IMG/VR virus record: IMGVR_UViG_3300030333_002979
Coordinates: 1-21,613 of that record
Length of the DNA: 21,613 nucleotides
Direction: 5' to 3' (one strand)
Source: a virus
Positions 7,493-13,099 of the stretch are shown piece after piece (position 1 is the first letter of the stretch; each line of letters opens with the position of its first letter). The notes beneath the pieces were generated by a model. The model was not told the origin of the DNA. It saw only the letters and a program-made list of their open reading frames with translations, and ran no database searches. Made by a program: the position numbers and the translations under genes.

Positions 7493-7552
7493 GGGGGTTG
7501 ACTCCTAGTAATTTCTGCTAACTTAGTATGAAACTAGCCTTACGGGTTATTC
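7493..7552. promoter_or_regulatory. Divergent intergenic region, possible promoter region
   Basis: These 60 bp separate the minus-strand gene from the scaffold gene and should contain the start signals of both. A TTGACT at about 7498 is followed by TAGTAT, but the spacer of about 20 nt is longer than a good sigma-70 promoter allows. ACGGGTTATTC directly precedes the scaffold ATG, and a similar ACGGGTAA occurs in the leader of the basic-protein gene (about 6018-6025). This shared element may be regulatory. The scaffold gene has no Shine-Dalgarno sequence here. Confidence 0.3.
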
Positions 7553-8245
7553 ATGTCTGAAGAAAACGTTGAACAGTCTACGGCTGTTGATCAATCCGAA
7601 ATTGATGCACTAAAAAGAAGCATTGAAAGCCTAGAAAAGAAAAATTACGAATTGATAGGCAAATTAAAGAAAAAAGAAACGCCTGAAAAACCAAGCGATT
7701 ATGAAGAGCTTGTTGAATTTAAAAGGCAAGCAGAACAAAAAGAGTTAGAGGCTAAGGGTGAATATTCCAAGGCTTTGCAGTCACGGGAGGATCAATTCCG
7801 TAGTGCTGTTAAAGAGAAGGATGACAAGATCAAGAAACTTGAAGCAAAAATCCGAGATCTTGAATTGATTTCACCTGCCCTTTCTGCTTTATCTAATGCG
7901 GTGCATGACACCGATTATGCCCTGGAAAAATTAGGTAAAGATAAGTTTGAAGTAGCAGAAGATGGTTCTGTTATTTATGTTGATGAGTTCAGTAAAATGA
8001 CAATAGAAGAAGCCGTTCAGAAAAAATTAGCAGCTAATGATCGAACAAAATGGGTTGTTAAAAAACCTGTTGCAAGAGGAGGAGGGGCTTCACAGTCAGG
8101 TTCATCGACAGGTAGCGGCGTAGACGAAGGCGACTTAAAACATTTCTTAAAAGGATCTGAAAATTTAAGTGAACAAACCCGAATTTATAAGCAGCAAGGC
8201 CCAGAAGTCTGGAGAAAGCTTAGAGAAATGGCAGAAAGCCGCTAG
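7553..8245 (+). CDS. Capsid scaffolding protein
   Basis: This 230-aa protein has the composition and layout of a phage scaffold. A charged coiled coil spans about residues 16-110 (IDALKRSIESLEKKNYELIG, later EKDDKIKKLEAKIRDLEL). A less charged middle follows, then a Gly/Ser linker (GGGASQSGSSTGSG) and a basic, helical C-terminus (EVWRKLREMAESR) that could bind the capsid protein. It lies immediately before the major capsid gene, the normal position. It would guide procapsid assembly and then leave or be degraded. No dedicated prohead protease is seen between portal and capsid; the only protease-like domain nearby is the MuF-linked zincin. Assignment is by architecture and position. Confidence 0.8.
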   Translation: MSEENVEQSTAVDQSEIDALKRSIESLEKKNYELIGKLKKKETPEKPSDYEELVEFKRQAEQKELEAKGEYSKALQSREDQFRSAVKEKDDKIKKLEAKIRDLELISPALSALSNAVHDTDYALEKLGKDKFEVAEDGSVIYVDEFSKMTIEEAVQKKLAANDRTKWVVKKPVARGGGASQSGSSTGSGVDEGDLKHFLKGSENLSEQTRIYKQQGPEVWRKLREMAESR

Positions 8246-8335
8246 TATATTGATTAATCACTGAAAAATAGGTTACGCCTGTCTAGTGAGTTAATGGGTT
8301 ACGCCCAAACTGCAAAATTATCTGAGTAATTCAAC
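8246..8335 (+). other. Leader of the major capsid gene with a direct repeat
   Basis: This 90-bp gap contains GGTTACGCC twice, at 8271-8279 and 8297-8305, 26 bp apart. It is the longest untranslated leader in the late gene block and lies before the most highly expressed gene. I see no good -35/-10 pair, no hairpin terminator and no Shine-Dalgarno sequence before the capsid ATG. The repeats could be an activator or RNA-binding site. Confidence 0.4.
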
Positions 8336-9367
8336 ATGGCTCCTACAAGACGGAGTGATGTCATCATCCCAGAGGTTTTTGTTCCTTACGTCGTACAGGC
8401 GACCACTAACCTAGACCGCTTTTTGCAGTCTGGAGTTGTACAGCCATTGGCGGAACTGAATGGAACTGAGGGCGGTGACTTCGTAAACATACCTTTCTGG
8501 GGTGCAAATCTTTCAGGAGATCAAGAGGTTCTATCTGATAGCACTTCATTGACACCTGGCAAGATCAGCACAGGCAAGCAAATCGGTGTGCAGCTTCACA
8601 GAGGCCGTGCATTCGAGGCAAGAGATTTAGCATCTATTGCTGCTGGATCTGACGCTATGGCTGCTATCGGCAACAAGCTTGCTGCTTACATTGCTAACCA
8701 AAGACAGAAGGATCTTCTTGCTACTTTAGAAGGTTGCTTCGGATCACTTAACGCTAATGATTCAAACAGTGCATTTTTTGCAATGTGCGTTGATTCAGAA
8801 AGTGGTGATTCACCTGCTGTCTTAAGTCCTAGAACTGTTGCCGCTGCTAGAGCCAAGTTTGGCGAGCAAGGCGATAAGCTTGCTGCTGTTGCTATCCATA
8901 GCAATACTTACTATGACTTGGTTGAGCGTAAGTTGATTGATTACGTTTCTACTGCTGATGCACGTGGCACAACCACAACTCAGTCAGGCGGAACAATGGC
9001 AAACGCTTATGGTGGCGACGACAAAGTTCCTACCTTCTGCGGTTTGAACGTCATCGTCTCAGATGATGTAACCACTACAGGATCAGGTGCAACCACTGAG
9101 TACGCTGCTTATTTCTTCCAGCCTGGTGCTGTAGGAAGTGGCGAACAGGCAGCCTTGGACATTGAGCAAGATAGAGACATCTTGGCTAAGTCTGATGCGA
9201 TCAGTTATGACGCACATTATTGCTATCACCCAGTTGGTAGCAAGTGGGCTGTAACTACAACAAACCCAACCGTTGCACAACTTCAAACTGTTGCAAACTG
9301 GTCTAAGGTTTATGAAAACAAGAACCTCGGTATTGCTCGCGCAACCGTAGTTTCTAACTACGATTAA
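8336..9367 (+). CDS. Major capsid protein (Gp13-like, presumed HK97 fold)
   Basis: This 343-aa protein fits the family of major capsid proteins that begin with a conserved IIPEVFVPYVVQ stretch and SGVVQ, followed by VNIPFWGANLSGDQEVLSD and the LTPGKIS/QIGVQLHRGRAFEARDLA region. The central helix AIGNKLAAYIANQRQKDLL and the later AVAIHSNTYYDLVER also match that family. It would form the icosahedral shell. There is no long N-terminal delta domain, which agrees with a separate scaffold gene upstream. There is no Shine-Dalgarno sequence (leader ends TAATTCAAC before ATG) despite expected heavy expression. Confidence 0.92.
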   Translation: MAPTRRSDVIIPEVFVPYVVQATTNLDRFLQSGVVQPLAELNGTEGGDFVNIPFWGANLSGDQEVLSDSTSLTPGKISTGKQIGVQLHRGRAFEARDLASIAAGSDAMAAIGNKLAAYIANQRQKDLLATLEGCFGSLNANDSNSAFFAMCVDSESGDSPAVLSPRTVAAARAKFGEQGDKLAAVAIHSNTYYDLVERKLIDYVSTADARGTTTTQSGGTMANAYGGDDKVPTFCGLNVIVSDDVTTTGSGATTEYAAYFFQPGAVGSGEQAALDIEQDRDILAKSDAISYDAHYCYHPVGSKWAVTTTNPTVAQLQTVANWSKVYENKNLGIARATVVSNYD

Positions 9368-9380
9368 GGGGTACTAACTA

Positions 9381-9746
9381 ATGACTTCCGTATTTGAAGC
9401 TGTTGGTGGCAAGGCAATTGGTTACGTCTCAGGCGGAGCCGTTACCCAAGCCACTAACAAAGGAACAGGTGTAACGCTTAACACAACAAGCGGTCAGATC
9501 ACCATGAACAACGCTGCGTTGGCTGACGCGGCAGAAGTAACTTTTGTTGTTACTAACGACAAGGTTGCAGCTACTGACACCGTAATGGTCAATCATGCCA
9601 ATACAGGGACCGCTGGAGCTTATGTTGTGCAAGTCACAGCAGTAGCGGCTGGTTCTTTCAAAATTACTGTCGGAAATGTTTCCGGTGGTTCTTTGAGTGA
9701 GGCGATTGTCTTGAATTACAACGTCATCAAAGGGGCTGCAAGCTAA
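9381..9746 (+). CDS. Putative capsid decoration or head-fibre protein
   Basis: This 121-aa protein follows the major capsid gene with a good ribosome site (AAGGGG, 9365-9370). It consists almost wholly of a beta-rich module with GVTLNTTSGQITMNNAALAD and a later ITVGNVSGGSLSEAIVLNYN. I recall similar modules in small structural and fibre proteins of marine phages. It lacks cysteines and membrane segments. Position right after the capsid gene, where decoration proteins such as lambda gpD-type proteins often lie, suggests that it coats the capsid or forms head fibres. The exact structural role is inferred. Its stop overlaps the next ATG by one base (TAATG). Confidence 0.65.
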   Translation: MTSVFEAVGGKAIGYVSGGAVTQATNKGTGVTLNTTSGQITMNNAALADAAEVTFVVTNDKVAATDTVMVNHANTGTAGAYVVQVTAVAAGSFKITVGNVSGGSLSEAIVLNYNVIKGAAS

Positions 9747-9916
9747 TGGGTATGTTCTCTTTTAGGAGAGCAAAGGAAAGGGAGGCTGCTGAAAAAGCGG
9801 CCTCTATTCCACCCGTTGAAACTCCTAAACCAAAGCGCAAGCGTCAACCTAAAACTAAAGTTTCTGATAATGGCAATCACGATAGTGGCGACAGCGGGAG
9901 CTGCGAACGCAAATAG
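9746..9916 (+). CDS. Small basic 56-aa protein overlapping the connector gene
   Basis: The reading frame starts at an ATG coupled to the preceding stop (TAATG) and ends with TAG at 9914-9916. The protein opens MGMFSFRRAKEREAAEKAAS, then a Pro/Lys/Arg-rich stretch (PPVETPKPKRKRQPKTK) and a hydrophilic tail. It is probably disordered. It shares its last 47 nt, in another frame, with the start of the next gene. I recall short proteins with this opening and a KPKRKR tract in the same place in related phages, but no function. It might be a DNA-contacting connector accessory or simply couple translation. Confidence 0.6.
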   Translation: MGMFSFRRAKEREAAEKAASIPPVETPKPKRKRQPKTKVSDNGNHDSGDSGSCERK

Positions 9917-10430
9917 CTACCTCACATTGTCAGACGCTGACGATCTTATTGATGGTCTTGTTAAAGATGATGATGTTGTTGCATGGGCGTCCGCTTCAGC
10001 AGACGATCAAAACCGTGCTTTATATACAGCGACGCAGCGAATTGACCGCGAAAGATTTCTTGGTTCAAAGGCGACTGATACGCAAGCACTGCAATGGCCA
10101 CGCACTGGTGTAAGAAAACCTGATACTTATATCAATACTTATGCAACAGGGTTTCCTTTTCGGATAACCGCTGATTTTTTTACTGATACTGAGATCCCTG
10201 ATCAATTAAAGAAAGCTCAAGCTGTTTTAGCTTGTTATTTGAATAACAACAAAGACTCTTTAAATTTAACAGGATTAGAAGCCTATCAAAGAGTCGGAGT
10301 TGGAGGGGTAGCAGTCGAACCCTATAGGTATGGAGCTGTCGGTTTCAACAATATCCCTCCAATGGTGGAGAGATACTTTGTAGGCATTAGAATGGGGGGA
10401 CCGAGTACCGTATCTATTAAACGGAGCTAA
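9870..10430 (+). CDS. DnaT_2-like head-tail connector/neck protein
   Basis: This protein has the pattern of phage neck proteins labelled putative DnaT-like ssDNA-binding (DnaT_2): ANANSYLTLSDADDLIDGLV, a W in WASASADDQNRALYTATQRI, a DRERFLG loop, then QALQWPRTG. Despite the name these proteins sit in head-completion operons, and a connector role on the portal is likelier than replication. The start is set at ATG 9870, giving 186 aa and the family opening MAITIVATAG. An upstream TTG at 9816 would add 18 residues that lie in the preceding gene and have no family support. The helical C-terminal half includes IPDQLKKAQAVLACYL. Confidence 0.75.
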   Translation: MAITIVATAGAANANSYLTLSDADDLIDGLVKDDDVVAWASASADDQNRALYTATQRIDRERFLGSKATDTQALQWPRTGVRKPDTYINTYATGFPFRITADFFTDTEIPDQLKKAQAVLACYLNNNKDSLNLTGLEAYQRVGVGGVAVEPYRYGAVGFNNIPPMVERYFVGIRMGGPSTVSIKRS

Positions 10431-10432
10431 TT

Positions 10433-10669
10433 ATGGCCTTTGAATTTACATCTGCAACCATCATCACTGACACAAACGCGCATACAGGCCGTTTTGGAAA
10501 AGTTCATGCTTTAGCTGATGCTTCTTGCACTTTTGTTTCTAGTGATCTCACCGAGAATGGCTCTTCAACCATTAATGGAATCACGATGAACGCAGGAACA
10601 GAAATAGAGGATGTTGTTATTACTAGCATTACTTTGGCCAGCGGTCAGGTTGTCGCTTATAGAATCTAA
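10433..10669 (+). CDS. Hypothetical 78-aa structural protein
   Basis: This small beta-rich protein (MAFEFTSATIITDTNAHTGR, FGKVHALADASCTFVSSDL, ending TLASGQVVAYRI) has a clear GGAG ribosome site. No catalytic motif is visible. It lies among neck genes and its stop overlaps the next start by one base. I recall similar short proteins from marine phages between the connector and head-closure genes, sometimes thought to be minor capsid or spike components. The composition suits a small virion beta-barrel or spike, but this is inference. Confidence 0.6.
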   Translation: MAFEFTSATIITDTNAHTGRFGKVHALADASCTFVSSDLTENGSSTINGITMNAGTEIEDVVITSITLASGQVVAYRI

Positions 10670-11031
10670 TGTCGTTTGCTGACGCTTTACAAAAGGCAGT
10701 TAATAAGATCAACCAAATTCCTGGTATAGGAGTTGATGTCACTTTTCGACGTATAACGTTGGGGAGTTATAACACTTCAACAGGTGAGATTGCAGAAACA
10801 GCTTCAGATTCAACAATCAAAGGCGTTTTTGAAGAGGTCACGCAAAGAGAAGTTAATGATTTAGTTCAGGCTGATGACAGGAAGTGCATGATTAGCGCAT
10901 CGTCTGTTAGTAATATCCCAACGACAAAAGATAAGATTGTTTATAACAGTGTCACTTATCAAGTAATTAGCGTAAAGACAGTCTCTCAAGCAGGGGTAGA
11001 TTTAAGTTATGAATTAGTGTTGAGGGCTTAA
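10669..11031 (+). CDS. Probable head-closure (head-tail joining) protein
   Basis: This 120-aa protein begins with a short helix (MSFADALQKAVNKINQIPG), followed by beta strands (DVTFRRITLGSYNTSTGEIA and later IVYNSVTYQVISVKTV). The layout is typical of SPP1 gp16/lambda FII-type stopper proteins: an expected -STGEI- loop, and a C-terminal -YxVixVxxvsxxGv- strand pair. It would bind beneath the connector and keep DNA in the filled head until the tail attaches. It lies directly before the HK97 gp10-like gene and is coupled by one-base overlaps on both sides. The family call comes from position and fold pattern. Confidence 0.65.
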   Translation: MSFADALQKAVNKINQIPGIGVDVTFRRITLGSYNTSTGEIAETASDSTIKGVFEEVTQREVNDLVQADDRKCMISASSVSNIPTTKDKIVYNSVTYQVISVKTVSQAGVDLSYELVLRA

Positions 11032-11525
11032 TGAGAGAGATTCCCCCTGACAAGATTGGCGACTTTGCGGAGGAACTAATCACCGTGTTATTGCGAACAA
11101 CAGTATTAGAATCTGATGCACGCTTGAAGGTTGGGACTCCTGTTGATACGGGGAGACTGCGAGCAGGATGGCAAATAGGAGAGGATATGGAGCCTCAAGG
11201 AGTACCAGTTGGCGAGGCCTTTGGTGACAAGGGAACGGCGAAAATGATTACAAGCCCGTCAGCGAATGCAGTGCGAGTTGTTCGAACGGGGCCAAAAGGA
11301 GTCAACTACACACCTGGCAGGGAGAAAGTGGAAAGTGTTTATACAATTTCAAATAATTTGGAATATGCGGAACCTATTTGCTATGGAACAGGTCGCCCAG
11401 AATCATGGGTAAAGTCAGGGACGACAGGCAGCACACAAAATCCACCGCCTTGGGTAGAAGAGATCGCTAAAAGTATGCAGAAGTATATTGATTATAACTG
11501 GAACAAAATTACAAAGGACAACTAA
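11031..11525 (+). CDS. HK97 gp10-like / lambda Z-like neck or minor tail protein
   Basis: This 164-aa protein has the signature of the HK97 gp10 family: an N-terminal helix, then ARLKVGTPVDTGRLRAGWQI, in which PVDTGRLR is the hallmark. It continues to YTISNNLEYAEPICYGTG and a C-terminal helix preceded by PPPWVEE. These proteins act at the head-tail junction or as tail-completion factors. The gene overlaps its upstream neighbour by one base and lies immediately before the tail terminator, the normal position. The middle insertion (about residues 50-95) is longer than in small family members. Confidence 0.82.
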   Translation: MREIPPDKIGDFAEELITVLLRTTVLESDARLKVGTPVDTGRLRAGWQIGEDMEPQGVPVGEAFGDKGTAKMITSPSANAVRVVRTGPKGVNYTPGREKVESVYTISNNLEYAEPICYGTGRPESWVKSGTTGSTQNPPPWVEEIAKSMQKYIDYNWNKITKDN

Positions 11526-11951
11526 ATGGCTGCTACTAATCTCAATACAGTCAGGTCAACAGTTGAAGGTCGTTTGAAGACTGAACTGGACGGTTCACCT
11601 GCGATTCCTATTGTTTTTAATAATATGCCTTATACCCCGACGCCTAACAGTAGTTGGTGCCAATGTAGTTTCAGCTTTAGCAGTAGTTCTTATTTAACAC
11701 AGGGAGGAACTTCTGGCTCTGCTAATTTATTAACGGGTGTTACTTCAGTCAATATCTTTACCCCCAAGGGAGTTGGCGCAGGGGCAAATTTAACAATTGG
11801 CAAGCGTATTAGAGATCTTTACAATAGGATTAATATCTCAGGCGTTTACTTTGATCCCCCAATCGGGCCTGAAACAATGACAACTCCTTCACCTGAAGGA
11901 TATTATCAAACCCAAGTTAGAATGACTTTTGAAGTCACCGAGGAACTTTAA
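11526..11951 (+). CDS. Tail terminator protein (lambda U-like, DUF4128-like)
   Basis: This 141-aa protein begins MAATNLNTVRSTVEGRLKTE and then has a beta-rich body (SWCQCSFSFSSSSYLTQGG, TSVNIFTPKGVGAGANLTIG) and a helix (KRIRDLYNRI). Arrangement and length fit DUF4128/gpU-type terminators, which cap the finished tail tube and provide the face that meets the head. It has an AAGGA ribosome site and lies between the neck genes and the tube protein. The final codons share a 12-bp direct repeat with the start of the next small gene. Confidence 0.75.
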   Translation: MAATNLNTVRSTVEGRLKTELDGSPAIPIVFNNMPYTPTPNSSWCQCSFSFSSSSYLTQGGTSGSANLLTGVTSVNIFTPKGVGAGANLTIGKRIRDLYNRINISGVYFDPPIGPETMTTPSPEGYYQTQVRMTFEVTEEL

Positions 11952-11953
11952 AC

Positions 11954-12103
11954 ATGGCTCTCACCGAGGAACAGCTTGACGCTATAGAAGCAGTCAAAGG
12001 CAAAAGAAACCCAGCTTTGTGGGACCCTCGTTGCCAACAGTATTTAGAGAATAAAAATAATCCAAAGACTATAAAAACTGTAACTAAGTCCGATAAGGGC
12101 TAA
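11954..12103 (+). CDS. Hypothetical 49-aa protein
   Basis: This short frame has a good ribosome site (GAGGA, 11941-11945) and encodes a hydrophilic protein: MALTEEQLDAIEAVKGKRNP, then ALWDPRCQQYLENKNNPK and a basic tail. Its first codons repeat, in the same frame, the TEE codons that end the tail-terminator gene (TCACCGAGGAAC at 11935-11946 and 11961-11972). No function is recognised. A real small gene is likelier than chance because of the tight spacing and ribosome site. Confidence 0.5.
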   Translation: MALTEEQLDAIEAVKGKRNPALWDPRCQQYLENKNNPKTIKTVTKSDKG

Positions 12104-12132
12104 ACTTCACACATCATTCCCCTATTAATTAA

Positions 12133-12549
12133 ATGGCTGTCTATCGAGGCGAAGAGGGTTCTGTAAAATTCAAGAACGCTTCTGGAACAACTGAAGCAGT
12201 AGTTCAAACGACTGCATGGAGTCTTGACATTTCCAAAGATGTTTTGGACACAACAGTCCATGGAGCCACATCACGTACTTTTGCGGGGTCTTTAATTTCT
12301 GGAACTGGTTCTGTTGAATTTAATTACACAGCAGCGTCAGGGAACGAAACCAAAAATTTATTAGACGACGTTCTAGTGACTGAAGACGCTGCCGACGCTC
12401 AATTTGAGCTTTACATTGACACTTCAGGATCTAAGAAGTGGTCTTTTCTTGGAATCGTTACAGGGATGAGCACCTCTACAACAGTGGGTGACTTAACAAA
12501 AATCACTGCTAACTTCCAGACCAGTGGCGCAATTACTAGCGCGGCTTAA
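12133..12549 (+). CDS. Major tail tube protein (lambda V-like)
   Basis: This 138-aa protein has the pattern of siphovirus tube subunits: MAVYRGEEGSVKFKNA, a strand with TAWSLDISKDVLDTTVHGA, TFAGSLISGTGSVEFNY, a short helix and a C-terminal strand TKITANFQTSG. The segment DISKDVLDTTVHG followed by a glycine-rich loop is characteristic. Hexameric rings of this protein stack around the tape measure. It lies between the terminator and the gpG chaperone. Its length equals the lambda gpV core without the extra C-terminal Ig domain. No Shine-Dalgarno sequence precedes the ATG. Confidence 0.88.
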   Translation: MAVYRGEEGSVKFKNASGTTEAVVQTTAWSLDISKDVLDTTVHGATSRTFAGSLISGTGSVEFNYTAASGNETKNLLDDVLVTEDAADAQFELYIDTSGSKKWSFLGIVTGMSTSTTVGDLTKITANFQTSGAITSAA

Positions 12550-12578
12550 AATCCTAAAAACAACCCCACTTTATTCTC

Positions 12579-12938
12579 ATGGCTTCCAGCGACAAGCAGC
12601 GCACCGTTGACCTGCTCTGCGGTGCTTTTGATTTGAATGATCGCAGGAAATTCGAGCTAACAGACGCTAATGGGGATCATGTTATTGATCTTTATTTCAA
12701 AGCTATAACACGAGCAGATCGTGTCTTATCTATGAAGGCAGCGGGTGATGATGCTTTGAAGGCAAGCACTCAGCTTCTTTGTATAAAAGCAGAGCTAGAA
12801 GATGGAACTAAGGCTTTTTCTCCAGGGGATGCAGTTAAATTGCAGAGAGAATTGCCTGAAAAAGTTTTAAATGATATTGAATTGTTTCTAAATGGATTAG
12901 AGGAAGGAGCAGAAATTGGCGAAATAAAAAAGCTTTAG
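12579..12938 (+). CDS. G: Tail assembly chaperone gpG-like (unshifted product)
   Basis: This 119-aa, mainly helical protein occupies the gpG position between tube and tape-measure genes. It opens MASSDKQRTVDLLCGAFDLN with a small beta part (RKFELTDANGDHVIDLYFKA) and ends in an acidic helix, FLNGLEEGAEIGEIKKL. Chaperones of this kind coat the tape measure and recruit tube subunits, and do not remain in the virion. The last sense codons, AAA AAG, form a slippery site. Most ribosomes stop at TAG 12936-12938 and a minority shift -1 to make the longer GT protein. No Shine-Dalgarno sequence precedes the ATG. Confidence 0.85.
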   Translation: MASSDKQRTVDLLCGAFDLNDRRKFELTDANGDHVIDLYFKAITRADRVLSMKAAGDDALKASTQLLCIKAELEDGTKAFSPGDAVKLQRELPEKVLNDIELFLNGLEEGAEIGEIKKL

Positions 12939-13090
12939 AAGCCGACCAATGGTTCTTTTTTGAGTTTTTCTTAGCAACAGAGTTAGGAATGACTGTTGGT
13001 AGGTTGCGAAGTGAAATAACAGAAGCGGAGTTAATAGCTTTTGCTGCTTATTACGAGTTAAAATCTGACTACGAGAAGCGATCAAGCTAG
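12579..13090 (+). CDS. GT: Tail assembly chaperone gpGT-like, made by -1 frameshift
   Basis: Reading G to codon 118 (AAG ending at 12932), slipping back one base and continuing from 12932 gives a further 52 codons to TAG at 13088-13090, for a 170-aa product. The T part begins ALEADQWFFFEFFLATELGM and continues TVGRLRSEITEAELIAFAAY, the typical lambda T-like/phage minor tail protein T pattern. It has no start codon in a sensible place, so it is made only by frameshifting. In lambda the T domain binds the tube protein while G binds the tape measure. The stop lies 9 nt before the tape-measure gene. Confidence 0.88.
12926..12932 (+). promoter_or_regulatory. Programmed -1 ribosomal frameshift site, A AAA AAG
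   Basis: The heptamer A AAA AAG is in the correct phase (codons AAA AAG preceded by A) two codons before the G stop. It is the most efficient known bacterial -1 slippery sequence (the dnaX type). After slippage, reading resumes with GCT at 12932. A purine-rich, Shine-Dalgarno-like stretch (AGGAAGGAG, 12901-12909) lies about 16 nt upstream and may stimulate slippage. No strong downstream hairpin is obvious. Lambda uses GGGAAAG at the equivalent place. Confidence 0.88.
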
Positions 13091-13099
13091 ACTCTCTTC

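Noticed and set aside
9816-9869. Upstream TTG start adding 18 residues to the connector gene
   Set aside because: The extra residues fall inside the preceding 56-aa gene, and the conserved family opening MAITIVATAG begins at ATG 9870.
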